In this document: positions 19,919-29,304 of the stretch, piece by piece
Numbering within the stretch: position 1 is the first letter of the stretch
Layout: each line of letters opens with the position of its first letter
Source of the DNA: Shewanella fidelis ATCC BAA-318
Lineage (GTDB): Bacteria > Pseudomonadota > Gammaproteobacteria > Enterobacterales > Shewanellaceae
Reading direction: 5' to 3'
DNA: 64,000 nucleotides
Assembly: GCF_000518605.1 (NCBI RefSeq)
Contig: NZ_KI912458.1
Coordinates: 458,729-522,728, forward strand
Notes under the pieces: model-generated
Databases searched by the model: none
Told to the model about the DNA's origin: nothing
The model's input: the letters and a program-made list of their open reading frames with translations, nothing else
Position numbers and translations under genes: made by a program

Positions 19919-20102
19919 AAACTCAGTTTTGTTTTCAGTTTATGTTGTATGGCTTATAGGTTTTAATTTCCTAGGTTAGGACTTCTACTCGTTTCTCTGA
20001 GAGTTGCGATTTCGAATTTTTTATTTTAATCCTTTGTTTCTATTGGATGATTGCTCTTGTTAGAATGCCCAACACTTAATTTCGCTGTTATTGGATCTAT
20101 TA

Positions 20103-21233
20103 ATGAAAATCCTTGCCGATGAAAATATGCCTTATGTACAACAGTTATTTGCCGATCTCGGTACGATTGAAACAGTAAACGGTAGGATGCTAACAGCTGA
20201 GCAAGTACAACATGCTGATGTGTTATTAGTTCGTTCTGTTACTCAAGTAAATGCGCAATTGTTAGCACTTAATAGCCAGCTGAAATTTGTGGGTAGCGCA
20301 ACAATTGGTACCGATCATATCGATTTAGATTTTCTAGCAAGCCGTAATATTCCTTTTTCAAATGCTCCGGGTTGTAATGCAACAGCTGTGGGTGAGTTTG
20401 CCTTTATTGCCATGCTTGAGTTAGCCCAACGTTTTAATAGTCCCCTAAAAGGTAAAGTGGTGGGGATTGTGGGGGCTGGCAATACCGGTACCGCAGTGGC
20501 TAAATGCCTTGAAGCTTATGGAATTGAGGTGCTGTTATGTGATCCGCTATTGCAGCAAAGTGGCGACGGGCGTGAGTTTGTATCTATAGATGTATTAATT
20601 GCCAGAGCAGATATCGTTAGTTTACACGTGCCGATAACCAAACAGGGTGAACACAAAACTTGGTATTTGTTCGATGAACAACGTTTAAATAGTTTAAAGC
20701 AAAATACTTGGCTACTTAATTGCTGTCGTGGTGAAGTTATTGATAATCGCGCGCTAATAAAATTTAAACAACAGCGAGACGATGTCAAAGTTGTACTCGA
20801 TGTATGGGAAGGGGAGCCTAACCCGATGGCTGAACTTGTACCTTATATTGAATTTTGTACGCCGCACATCGCTGGTTACTCGTTGGAGGGCAAAGCTCGC
20901 GGGACTTACATGCTTTATCAGCAATTAGCTAAAGTGTTAAATATTAAGGCTGACAAACAAATGGACAGCTTACTGCCGAGTTTGTGGAGTGAGCAGGTTT
21001 CAGTCGCTGAAATGCGCAATGAAAGAGCATTATTACAGCTGGCTAGATTTGTCTATGATTTACGCGATGATGACGAATTATTTAGAAAACAGTTCCTAAA
21101 TCCTCAGGGGTTTGATCAGATGAGAAAAAATCACACACATCGCCGTGAATTTAGTGCATTAAAGGTAGGCAACACGGGGCAAACTGATGTAAATTGGTTG
21201 TCCAATTTAGGGTTTTCAGGAGTCGAGCTGTAA
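20103..21233 (+). CDS. pdxB: Erythronate-4-phosphate dehydrogenase
   Basis: 376 residues from the ATG at 20103; an upstream TTG at 20091 lacks support. Features are the D-2-hydroxyacid dehydrogenase fold, N-terminal [12 protein letters not shown] typical of PdxB, the NAD-binding [16 protein letters not shown], and the catalytic region [12 protein letters not shown] ... [18 protein letters not shown]. It performs the second step of DXP-dependent pyridoxal 5'-phosphate synthesis. asd follows by 2 bases and is likely in the same operon, as in related bacteria. Confidence 0.96.
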   Translation: MKILADENMPYVQQLFADLGTIETVNGRMLTAEQVQHADVLLVRSVTQVNAQLLALNSQLKFVGSATIGTDHIDLDFLASRNIPFSNAPGCNATAVGEFAFIAMLELAQRFNSPLKGKVVGIVGAGNTGTAVAKCLEAYGIEVLLCDPLLQQSGDGREFVSIDVLIARADIVSLHVPITKQGEHKTWYLFDEQRLNSLKQNTWLLNCCRGEVIDNRALIKFKQQRDDVKVVLDVWEGEPNPMAELVPYIEFCTPHIAGYSLEGKARGTYMLYQQLAKVLNIKADKQMDSLLPSLWSEQVSVAEMRNERALLQLARFVYDLRDDDELFRKQFLNPQGFDQMRKNHTHRREFSALKVGNTGQTDVNWLSNLGFSGVEL

Positions 21234-21235
21234 TT

Positions 21236-22252
21236 ATGTCGCAGGAATTTAATGTTGTCGTATTAGGTGCATCGGGCGCAGTGGGTCAAACAATGATTGA
21301 GATCCTAGAAGAGCGTAACTTTCCGGTTGCAAATTTATATCCATTAGCCAGCAGTCGCAGTGCCGGTGATACGGTCAGCTTCCACGGTAAACAGGTCGAA
21401 ATTTTAGACGTAGACACCTTTGACTGGTCACAGGCTCAGATCGGTTTCTTCTCTGCTGGTGGCGATGTCTCTGCAAAGTGGGCACCAATTGCCGCTGAAA
21501 ATGGTTGTGTTGTGATCGATAATACTTCGCACTTCAGATACGACATTGACGTACCTTTGGTGATCCCAGAAGTGAATCCAGAAGCGATTGCTGATTTTAG
21601 AAACCGTAATATCATCGCCAACCCAAACTGTTCAACGATTCAAATGTTGGTAGCGCTTAAGCCAATTTACGATACCTATGGTATTTCTCGTATTAACGTT
21701 GCAACTTATCAATCAGTGTCTGGTTCTGGTAAGCACGCCATTGAAGAACTAGCAGGCCAATGTGCGAAATTATTGCAAGGACTGCCGGTAGAGCCAAAAG
21801 CATATCCAAAACAAATCGCTTTTAACGTGTTACCGCAAATCGATAAGTTTATGGAAAACGGCTACACCAAAGAAGAGATGAAAATGGTGTGGGAAACGCA
21901 AAAGATTTTCGCTGATGACAGCATTGTGGTAAACCCAACTGCGGTTCGTGTCCCTGTGTTTTATGGTCATTCTGAAGCGATTCACCTAGAAACACTTCAA
22001 CCTGTTGATGCTGAAGACGTTAAGTCTGTACTTCGTGGCGCAGCGGGGGTTGAACTTTTTGAGGAAAGTGAAGAATACCCAACCGCAGTAACTGAAGCTG
22101 CTGGCAGTGATCCAGTATATGTTGGCCGTATACGTAAAGATATTTCTCATGAAAATGGTATTAACCTTTGGGTGGTATCAGACAACATCCGTAAGGGTGC
22201 AGCACTTAATAGTGTACAGATTGCAGAAGTACTTATTCGAGACTATTACTAA
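21236..22252 (+). CDS. asd: Aspartate-semialdehyde dehydrogenase
   Basis: 338 residues from the ATG at 21236, two bases after the pdxB stop. The N-terminal NADP loop is VVVLGASGAVGQTMIE, and the active-site Cys132 is in NPNCSTIQM. YQSVSGSGKHAIEELAGQ, the NVLPQID segment and VRVPVFYGHSEAIHLE complete the family signature. It reduces aspartyl phosphate to aspartate semialdehyde, the branch point to Lys, Met, Thr and diaminopimelate. The related Usg protein is a possible alternative name, but the catalytic Cys favours an active enzyme. Confidence 0.93.
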   Translation: MSQEFNVVVLGASGAVGQTMIEILEERNFPVANLYPLASSRSAGDTVSFHGKQVEILDVDTFDWSQAQIGFFSAGGDVSAKWAPIAAENGCVVIDNTSHFRYDIDVPLVIPEVNPEAIADFRNRNIIANPNCSTIQMLVALKPIYDTYGISRINVATYQSVSGSGKHAIEELAGQCAKLLQGLPVEPKAYPKQIAFNVLPQIDKFMENGYTKEEMKMVWETQKIFADDSIVVNPTAVRVPVFYGHSEAIHLETLQPVDAEDVKSVLRGAAGVELFEESEEYPTAVTEAAGSDPVYVGRIRKDISHENGINLWVVSDNIRKGAALNSVQIAEVLIRDYY

Positions 22253-22283
22253 TACACTTGTACTAGATAAGAATTGAATGATT

Positions 22284-22310
22284 AAAAAGCCCGCATTATG
22301 CGGGCTTTTT
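22284..22310 (+). terminator. Terminator after asd
   Basis: AAAAAGCCCGCA / TGCGGGCTTTTT stem with a 3-base loop. Confidence 0.92.
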
Positions 22311-22390
22311 ATGTTTTAAAGATGTGAACAGTAGCAGGGCACAGCAATCTAGTTTATAGTAATCTCAATAAATACAATTGCCTAAAGCTC

Positions 22391-22407
22391 GTCACCAGGG
22401 TGGTGAC
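22391..22407 (+). other. Small hairpin in the fimV leader
   Basis: GTCACC / GGTGAC inverted repeat lying about 28 bases before the fimV start. It could be an operator or an mRNA leader hairpin; nothing decides between them. Confidence 0.35.
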
Positions 22408-22434
22408 ACAAGCGTGCTTTAAAGGGAAGGATTG

Positions 22435-25400
22435 ATGAACTTTCGCACTTCGTATCTTGTTGGCTTAATAGCTACAACAATAGTGGCTATTGCAGCCCCT
22501 TCGATTCATTCTGCGACGGCCGCTGAGCCATTAAAAATAACCGGACCAGATGGTCAAGTTAAGTCTCAAAATCAGCTTGGTACGCAAGTTAATCAGGGCG
22601 ATCCTCAGGCAGTTCGCCAATATGGACCAACATCCTCGTCAGATACGTTTTGGAGTATCGCTCAAGCAGTAAAACCCGATAATAGTGTTACGGTTTATCA
22701 GGTTATGTCTGCATTGTTTGATGCTAACCCTCATGCTTTTTCTAGCAAGAATTACAATAGCTTAGAGCGCGGCATGATTTTGCTTGTGCCAAACAAGGCT
22801 GTAATGCTGCAAACTCCAGCCGCCGAAGCAAAAGCACGTGCTGAGCGTAATGATCAAAGCTGGTCATCGGCTGTGACTGTGGCTAAACCAAGTGTCGTGT
22901 CCAAACCATCACAGCCAAGCAATACAAGCCCGAAGCCTAAACCTAATCCGCTCATTGCTGAGTTATCTGAAGAAGTTAAAACGTTAACCGCGCAACTCGA
23001 GTCAATTCAAGCAAAAAATTTAGAGTTAACTGATGAGCTGGCAAGAGCCAGCGATGAGATCGTAGTAGGCTCTTCTGATACGGCTGCGTTTCAAGATGAA
23101 ATTAGTCAGCTAAAGCAAGAAAATGCGCTGTTAAAGCAAGCGTTACAGGAAGCAAAAGCAGAAACTGAATCCTTAGAGCAAGAGCTAAAAGTAAGCCAAC
23201 AGCAAGTTTCGGCAGCAAAAGAAGTAAGTCAGCCAACAAGTGATTTGTGGCGCACGATTATGGATAACCCGCTGTTATTAGTTTTGGCGGCGGTGCTACC
23301 CGCAATAATTGTAATTGGACTATTTTGGTTGTTCTTACGCCGCAAAAATCAATCCTCAGAAAATCAAACGTCAGCTGAGCAACCTGCGCTAGACCCAGAA
23401 GATAAACCGGACAGTAACGCTACTGAGAAAGTTGATGACGCTGAAGATATGGCTGTTCATCTTGATACGGATGGCGCAACCGATGATCTTCCATTGAAGG
23501 AGGTGACAACGGCTGCAGTTGTTGGCGCGGCAGCTGCTGCAACTTTAGCAGATGATCAAGACATTGTTGTTGAAGATAGCCAAGACGAAGGTCAGTCGCT
23601 TGATGACTTGTGGGCCGAAGCGATGGGTGAGCAAGATCAGGCTGACTCGCTAACTTCCCAGAAGACGGAGACTGGCGACTCAGAAGACTTAGATGCTTTA
23701 TTTGCAGGCTTTGATGAAGTTGAACCTCAGAGCGAGCCGCAAACGGAAATACACGCTGAAGTTGAACAAATAGCAACTAATGTTGAAGCGGACAACACAG
23801 CAGACGATGACTTAGATGCACTGCTAGCGGGTTTTGACCAAGTTGAAGCAGAAGAAGTAGCGACCATCGCTGAAGCGGACAATACAGCAGACGATGACAT
23901 CGATGCACTGCTGGCGGGTTTTGATCAAGTTGAAGCTGAACCAGTAACAACTAATGCTGAAGCGGACAACACAGCAGACGATGACATTGATGCACTGCTA
24001 GCGGGTTTTGATGAAGTTGAAGCAGAACAAGCAGCAACTAATGCTGAAGCGGACACTACTGCAGACGATGACATCGATGCACTGCTGGCGGGTTTTGATG
24101 AAGTTGAAGCAGAAGAAGTAGCAACTAATGCTGAAGCCAACAATACAGCGGACGATGACATTGATGCACTGCTGGCGGGTTTTGATCAAGTTGAAGCAGA
24201 AGAAGTAGCAATTAATGCTGAAGTGGACAACACTGCAGACGATGACATTGATGCACTGCTGGCGGGTTTTGATCAAGTTGAAGCAGAAGAAGTAGCAACT
24301 AATGCTGAAGCGGACAGCACTGCAGACGATGACATCGATGCACTGCTGGCGGGTTTTGACCAAGTTGAAGCTGAACAAGAAGCAACTAATTATGACGCGA
24401 TGGCTGCGCCGGATGATGAGCTAGAAGCGCTATTAGCGTCATTGGATAATGATAAGAGTGAAGATGATGCTGAAAAAGATATCGACACATTATCTGACGA
24501 AATGGCTGAAGAATTGGCGCTGGGCGTTGAAATCGCTGCCGAGCTAGAAGATGAAGACAATGCTCAGGAAGATAAGCTAGATAGCGAATTAGACAGTGAA
24601 ATCGATGCGTTGCTTGCTGAGTTTGACATGCCAACTGAAGCCGAAGCGCATGAAGAAACTGAGCTTGAGCAGCAAGCCGATGATAAAAATCCTCTCGATC
24701 CTGAGTCGTCTTTAGTTGAAGAGAACTTAGTTGATGAGAACTTGGTTGATGAGAACTTGGCTGATGTACTTGAGTTTAGTCATCAAGATTTCAGTGAAAA
24801 TAAGCCTCAAAATGATGGTTTAGTCGACTTGGATATTGAGTCGAGTGACGTTGAGCCGGTTATCGCTAGCGATGAAGACGAAAGCATTGTAATCGATACT
24901 GATGAACATGAAGTCGCAGCTGAGTTTAAGCAACAACCTGAAACCATTAGTACAGCAGACGACGAGCAAGATTTTCTTACTCGAGAGTTACAGAATGCAG
25001 CTGCTGAGCAAGCGCAATTAGATAGCGCTCAACAAGCAGAACTCGATGCGTTTTTATCTCCGCAAGGTAGCGTCGAGGCAGATAGTGAAGCAACAGTTGC
25101 AGATAAAGACTCAGGCTTTTTTGATGATCTAAAAAGTGATAAGACGTTGACTGATAATTCGCTTGATTGGGAGTCTATCTCCGATTCGAACGATTTAAGC
25201 GACGAAGAAGTTCTAAATAGATTAGCAGCAACAGCGCAAGCAGAAGATAACGCGCTAGATTTATCAGATGATGCCTTTACGCTCGATAGTGACAGTAAAA
25301 TGACTGTTGATGAGGCATTGGCTGCTTTAGACGCAGAAGAGTATGTTGAGCATAAACAAACAGATGTTGCTAGTGAACAACAAGATTTAAGTAACTTTGA

Positions 25401-25704
25401 GCGTGACAACGGTTTTATCGATATCGATATGCTGCTCAGTGAAGCTGATGAAGATAATGGCGAGGTTGATCTATATAAGCAGTTTGATGTTGATATGGGG
25501 GAACTCAATTCATTAATGGGCAACTCGTCTATGGTTGACGTTGATGATGAAGAGAACTCGGTCAATGCCAAACTCGACTTAGCCCGAGCCTATATCGAGA
25601 TTGATGATAACGATAGTGCACGAGCTTTGCTTCAAGAGGTTGAGCTTGACGGTAATGAGCGTCAACAAGCTGAAGCAATCGGTTTACTTAAAGACTTAGT
25701 GTAA
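22435..25704 (+). CDS. fimV: FimV-like polar hub / pilus assembly protein
   Basis: 1089 residues from the ATG at 22435 (GGGAAGG 5 bases upstream; the TTG three bases earlier is too close). Order: signal peptide (1-30), a LysM-like peptidoglycan-binding region with SSDTFWSIAQAVKP and ERGMILLVPNK (about 60-120), coiled coil (about 175-265), one membrane helix (about 283-303), a very acidic cytoplasmic region with 29-residue repeats (about 440-670), and a C-terminal FimV domain (NAKLDLARAYIEIDDNDSARALLQEV). FimV organises the cell pole and supports type IV pili and chemotaxis in Pseudomonas and Shewanella. Position before truA is as in pseudomonads. Confidence 0.93.
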   Translation: MNFRTSYLVGLIATTIVAIAAPSIHSATAAEPLKITGPDGQVKSQNQLGTQVNQGDPQAVRQYGPTSSSDTFWSIAQAVKPDNSVTVYQVMSALFDANPHAFSSKNYNSLERGMILLVPNKAVMLQTPAAEAKARAERNDQSWSSAVTVAKPSVVSKPSQPSNTSPKPKPNPLIAELSEEVKTLTAQLESIQAKNLELTDELARASDEIVVGSSDTAAFQDEISQLKQENALLKQALQEAKAETESLEQELKVSQQQVSAAKEVSQPTSDLWRTIMDNPLLLVLAAVLPAIIVIGLFWLFLRRKNQSSENQTSAEQPALDPEDKPDSNATEKVDDAEDMAVHLDTDGATDDLPLKEVTTAAVVGAAAAATLADDQDIVVEDSQDEGQSLDDLWAEAMGEQDQADSLTSQKTETGDSEDLDALFAGFDEVEPQSEPQTEIHAEVEQIATNVEADNTADDDLDALLAGFDQVEAEEVATIAEADNTADDDIDALLAGFDQVEAEPVTTNAEADNTADDDIDALLAGFDEVEAEQAATNAEADTTADDDIDALLAGFDEVEAEEVATNAEANNTADDDIDALLAGFDQVEAEEVAINAEVDNTADDDIDALLAGFDQVEAEEVATNAEADSTADDDIDALLAGFDQVEAEQEATNYDAMAAPDDELEALLASLDNDKSEDDAEKDIDTLSDEMAEELALGVEIAAELEDEDNAQEDKLDSELDSEIDALLAEFDMPTEAEAHEETELEQQADDKNPLDPESSLVEENLVDENLVDENLADVLEFSHQDFSENKPQNDGLVDLDIESSDVEPVIASDEDESIVIDTDEHEVAAEFKQQPETISTADDEQDFLTRELQNAAAEQAQLDSAQQAELDAFLSPQGSVEADSEATVADKDSGFFDDLKSDKTLTDNSLDWESISDSNDLSDEEVLNRLAATAQAEDNALDLSDDAFTLDSDSKMTVDEALAALDAEEYVEHKQTDVASEQQDLSNFERDNGFIDIDMLLSEADEDNGEVDLYKQFDVDMGELNSLMGNSSMVDVDDEENSVNAKLDLARAYIEIDDNDSARALLQEVELDGNERQQAEAIGLLKDLV
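23758..24445 (+). repeat. 87-bp in-frame tandem repeat in fimV
   Basis: About seven good copies and degenerate edge copies of an 87-base unit encoding 29 residues. The core is TADDDIDALLAGFDQVEAEE. Copies differ at scattered bases, mostly at synonymous or acidic/small-residue positions. Confidence 0.88.
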
Positions 25705-25716
25705 GCTCTACAAACT

Positions 25717-25743
25717 AAAAATGGCGCCTTTGGCGCCTTTTTT
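25717..25743 (+). terminator. fimV terminator
   Basis: GGCGCC TTT GGCGCC with A run before and T run after. Confidence 0.85.
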
Positions 25744-25862
25744 ATACTCATCGTTTGTCTTGAGTGTGCTAGAATCGCGGCCAATTAATTGATTTAGCCT
25801 GTTTGATTGCGTTGCAAGTGTCGCAATTAAATAGCAGTTTAACCGAGTGATAGAGGTGTGTA

Positions 25863-26648
25863 ATGCGGGTTGTGCTAGGTATAGAGTACGATGGTAGTCA
25901 ATATTTCGGATGGCAACGTCAAGCCGAAGTTGACACTGTACAGGCTCGATTAGAAAAGGCGTTGTCAATTGTTGCCAACGAGCCTATCGCCGTGCAATGC
26001 GCAGGGCGCACCGACGCAGGCGTCTCAGCCACGGGCCAAGTGGTTCATTTTGAAACTAACGCTGTCCGTAAAGATACTGCCTGGACCTTAGGCGTTAACG
26101 TTCACCTTCCAGATAATATTGCGGTACGCTGGGTTAAAATTGTTGATGATGAGTTTCATGCTCGCTTTACCGCTACCGCAAGACGTTACCGTTACATGAT
26201 TTACAACCACCAGTTGCGCCCTGGCATTTTGCGCGGCGGGGTTAGTCATTATCCCGGTGATATTGATGAAACTAAAATGCATCAAGCAGCGCAATACTTA
26301 TTAGGTGAGCAAGACTTTACCAGTTTTAGAGCTGTTCATTGCCAATCAAATACGCCATTTCGTTGTGTACACGAAGTCAATGTAACCCGCCAAGGCATGT
26401 ATATTTGTGTAGATATTAAGGCTAATGCATTTTTGCATCATATGGTGCGTAATATTGTTGGCTCCTTGCTTGAGGTCGGTTATGGCAATCAGCCTGTGGA
26501 GTGGATAGAACAGCTACTGGCATTGAAGGATAGAAATCAAGCTGCAGCTACGGCAAAGCCTAATGGTCTTTATCTGGTTGATGTTACTTATCCAGAGCAT
26601 TACCAATTACCTAAGTTGGCTCTTGGGCCGCTATTTATGTTGGATTGA
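25863..26648 (+). CDS. truA: tRNA pseudouridine(38-40) synthase TruA
   Basis: 261 residues. Catalytic Asp51 lies in [19 protein letters not shown]; the N-terminal [15 protein letters not shown] and late [17 protein letters not shown] are TruA signatures. It makes pseudouridine at positions 38-40 of the tRNA anticodon arm. It follows fimV after a terminator and leads a truA-folC-dedD gene line. Confidence 0.97.
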   Translation: MRVVLGIEYDGSQYFGWQRQAEVDTVQARLEKALSIVANEPIAVQCAGRTDAGVSATGQVVHFETNAVRKDTAWTLGVNVHLPDNIAVRWVKIVDDEFHARFTATARRYRYMIYNHQLRPGILRGGVSHYPGDIDETKMHQAAQYLLGEQDFTSFRAVHCQSNTPFRCVHEVNVTRQGMYICVDIKANAFLHHMVRNIVGSLLEVGYGNQPVEWIEQLLALKDRNQAAATAKPNGLYLVDVTYPEHYQLPKLALGPLFMLD

Positions 26649-26717
26649 TCCCGTTTGGTTTGAGTGTATTTGCGTTACCCAGATCTACGACTTTTACGAT
26701 GTTAATGGATAAATTTT

Positions 26718-27998
26718 GTGATTGAGAAAGATGTGCAAGCTGCGCCGCCTAAAGGAGCAGCATTAACCACTTGGTTAGATTTTTTATTGGCGATCCACCC
26801 AACTGAAATTGACATGGGGCTTGCTCGTGTATCAGCAGTCGCTGCGCGATTGGGATTAGACCATTTAGGTGATACCAAGGTGGTCACTGTAGCGGGAACC
26901 AACGGTAAAGGCACAACCTGCGCCATGATTGAAGCGGCTTTACGCTTATCAGGCCAAACGGTTGGGGTTTATAGCTCGCCGCATTTGCTCAATTACAATG
27001 AGCGAGTACGCATTAATGGTGTTGATGCAACAGATACGGCCTTGGTTGAAGCATTTGAAGCGATTGAGTTAGCCAGAGCTGAGATCTCTCTAACCTTTTT
27101 CGAGTATGCAACACTTGCAGGCTTGTATTTATTTAATGCTGCCAAACTTGACGTGGTATTACTTGAAGTGGGACTGGGTGGGCGTTTAGATGCCACTAAC
27201 TTAATTGATGCCGATATCGCCGTTGTGACCTCTATCGACTTAGATCACCAAGAATATTTGGGCGATACTCGTGAGTTAGTTGCAGCAGAGAAAGCGGGAA
27301 TATTTAGAGCGAATCGCCCAGCGATTGTCGGTGAAGCGGATTGTCCTGAGTCATTAATTCAAGTTGCTTACAACACTGGAGCGCTGCTTTACCGAGTAGG
27401 TAAGGACTTTAGTTATCAATGTAATGAGCACAACTGGCAGTACCTAGGTAAGCAATTTAATTTAAGCGAACTACCACTGCCATTTTTACCACAACCTAAT
27501 GCGGCAACCGTTATTGCAGTGCTAGAGCATCTTTGTCCAAACATTTCAGCTGAGGTCGTTGCTAAAGCAATTGGTGAAACTCAGCTAGCTGGTCGATTAG
27601 AGCACCTGAGCCAGGCGCCTAAAGTGATTGTTGATGTTGCTCATAACCCTCATGCTGCACGTTATTTAAAGTCGCGTTTAGCGGCGATGCCTAAAGGACG
27701 GTTATTTGCACTTTGCGGTATGCTTAAAGATAAAGATATGCGCTCAGTGCTGCAAGAGCTTGCGACGGATGTAAATGATTGGTTCTTATGTGATCTTTCT
27801 GGTGAGCGCGGAGCATCAGCACAAGAGCTTAACGCGATGATGCCCCAAGGGGCAAAAACGCAATTATTTACTCAAATGCAAGATGCTTGGCAGGCAATTA
27901 AGGCTCAGTTACAAGCAGATGATATTGTTATTGTGTTTGGCTCGTTTTATACCGTAGCCGGTTTTAAAGATGTGTTTAAGGGGGAAGAGCTTGTCTAA
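26718..27998 (+). CDS. folC: Bifunctional folylpolyglutamate/dihydrofolate synthase
   Basis: 426 residues with a GTG start at 26718 (GGA 8 bases upstream). P-loop VTVAGTNGKGTTCAMIEAAL, VGVYSSPHLLNYNERVRING, and the Mur-ligase middle domain ending EVGLGGRLDATNLIDAD are present. It adds glutamate to dihydropteroate/folates. Its stop overlaps the dedD start. The accD gene that often lies before folC is absent from the 69-base truA-folC gap. Confidence 0.95.
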   Translation: MIEKDVQAAPPKGAALTTWLDFLLAIHPTEIDMGLARVSAVAARLGLDHLGDTKVVTVAGTNGKGTTCAMIEAALRLSGQTVGVYSSPHLLNYNERVRINGVDATDTALVEAFEAIELARAEISLTFFEYATLAGLYLFNAAKLDVVLLEVGLGGRLDATNLIDADIAVVTSIDLDHQEYLGDTRELVAAEKAGIFRANRPAIVGEADCPESLIQVAYNTGALLYRVGKDFSYQCNEHNWQYLGKQFNLSELPLPFLPQPNAATVIAVLEHLCPNISAEVVAKAIGETQLAGRLEHLSQAPKVIVDVAHNPHAARYLKSRLAAMPKGRLFALCGMLKDKDMRSVLQELATDVNDWFLCDLSGERGASAQELNAMMPQGAKTQLFTQMQDAWQAIKAQLQADDIVIVFGSFYTVAGFKDVFKGEELV

Positions 27999-28602
27999 TC
28001 AATTTCAAAACCGCCTCGTTGGCGTCATTGTGATTGTTGCGTTGGGAGTGATTTTTTTACCTGATATTTTAGATGGTAAAAAACAACGAGAAGAAGAGCA
28101 ATTTGCAGAAATTCCTTTAAGACCTGAGTTTGAACAAGCTGTTTCATCTGAGCAAGAGAGCTTACCGGAGCAAGAGGTTAATAGCTTAGATCTCGGTTCA
28201 CAACAGCAAGCAGAATCAACGAGTGACGACTCTTGGCATATTGCTGACAACCCAGCTGATAACACAACTCAAACCAGCGCTAAAGTAACCGAAAATGCGC
28301 AAACCGTTAAGCAAGCAGATGTTAAGCCGCAACCTAAACCTGTGGCGAAAACAGAAGCCGCTTGGACGATTCAGTTGGGTAGTTTTAATAATGCTAGCAA
28401 TGTTAAAGGGCTTGTTACTCGTCTACGAGAAAAGGGCTTTACTGCATATACATTGCCGACAAAACCTGTCGATGGACAGTTAACTAAAGTATTTGTGGGG
28501 CCAAATATCTCTAAAGATAAATTGAGCCGTATGCAGAACGATATCTATAAACTCACGGAGCTAAAAGGGCGGATTGTTGCCTATAATCCCGTGGAAAAAT
28601 AG
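27991..28602 (+). CDS. dedD: DedD-like SPOR-domain cell-division protein
   Basis: 203 residues if translation starts at the TTG at 27991, which has GGGGAAG 4-5 bases upstream and overlaps the folC stop; an in-frame ATG at 27970 lies inside folC without such a site. One N-terminal membrane helix (LVGVIVIVALGVIFLPDIL), a Gln/Glu-rich linker, and a C-terminal SPOR domain (WTIQLGSFNNASNVKGLVTRL) that binds denuded septal peptidoglycan. The position folC-dedD-cvpA-purF is conserved in gammaproteobacteria. Confidence 0.88.
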   Translation: MSNQFQNRLVGVIVIVALGVIFLPDILDGKKQREEEQFAEIPLRPEFEQAVSSEQESLPEQEVNSLDLGSQQQAESTSDDSWHIADNPADNTTQTSAKVTENAQTVKQADVKPQPKPVAKTEAAWTIQLGSFNNASNVKGLVTRLREKGFTAYTLPTKPVDGQLTKVFVGPNISKDKLSRMQNDIYKLTELKGRIVAYNPVEK

Positions 28603-28717
28603 TAAATTGCGATTGTCTTTATCAGAGAAAAAGTTATTTCGTTACCAAAGGGTGAGAAATCACTCTGTCTCTGATAGAATCGCGCCGTCTCAACCTCTTT
28701 GTTGGATTATTTCTTAA

Positions 28718-29206
28718 ATGGTTTGGATTGATTACGCCATCATTATCGTTATCGGACTATCAACTCTGATTAGTTTGGTTCGTGGTTTTGTAAAAGAAGC
28801 CATGTCTCTCGTTGTTTGGTTTGCCGCCTTTTTTATTGCAAGCCAGTTCTACTTAAAGCTCGCCGCACATTTGACTCAGATGCAGGACGAAATGGTACGT
28901 AATGGCGTCGCCATTGCTATCTTATTTGTTGCAACGTTGGTGCTTGGCGCATTAGTTAACTACTTAATTGGACAATTGGTTTCTAAAACTGGTTTGTCAG
29001 GCACAGATCGAGTTTTGGGCTTATGTTTTGGTGCGCTGAGAGGCGCACTAATTGTAAGTGCATTACTGTTTTTTATGGATGCTTTTACCGGAGCACCCAA
29101 TACAGATTGGTGGCAGAGTTCTACGCTCGTGCCCGAATTTGGAGTTGTGATCCAGTGGTTTTTTGACTATTTGGAAAATACCTCAAGCTTTGTACCCAAA
29201 ATATAA
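28718..29206 (+). CDS. cvpA: CvpA family membrane protein
   Basis: 162 residues with four hydrophobic segments. The beginning WIDYAIIIVIGLSTLISLVRG and the GTDRVLGLCFGALRGALIVS segment are typical of CvpA, an inner-membrane protein first linked to colicin V production and also to envelope stress. It lies upstream of purF. Confidence 0.93.
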   Translation: MVWIDYAIIIVIGLSTLISLVRGFVKEAMSLVVWFAAFFIASQFYLKLAAHLTQMQDEMVRNGVAIAILFVATLVLGALVNYLIGQLVSKTGLSGTDRVLGLCFGALRGALIVSALLFFMDAFTGAPNTDWWQSSTLVPEFGVVIQWFFDYLENTSSFVPKI

Positions 29207-29227
29207 AATGCATTAAAGCATTACTTG

Positions 29228-29258
29228 GTCTTAATCGATTTTTATGATCGATTAAGAC
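29228..29258. promoter_or_regulatory. 12-bp perfect inverted repeat between cvpA and purF
   Basis: GTCTTAATCGAT and ATCGATTAAGAC flank a 7-base loop (29240-29246). There is no T-tract after it, so it is not a classic terminator. It may be an operator or a leader hairpin of purF. It does not match the PurR operator as I remember it. Confidence 0.5.
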
Positions 29259-29304
29259 TATAAATATTAAATAATAGAACATCTTACAATGAGGAAACTC
29301 ACCC

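Noticed and set aside
23420..24634. Long antisense ORFs opposite the fimV repeats (such as 23998-24378)
   Set aside because: They exist because the acidic repeat has a biased codon pattern without stops on the other strand. They are low-complexity and lack ribosome sites.
25029..25571. 180-residue antisense ORF rich in Ser
   Set aside because: Mirror of the acidic Asp/Glu codons of fimV; no family likeness.
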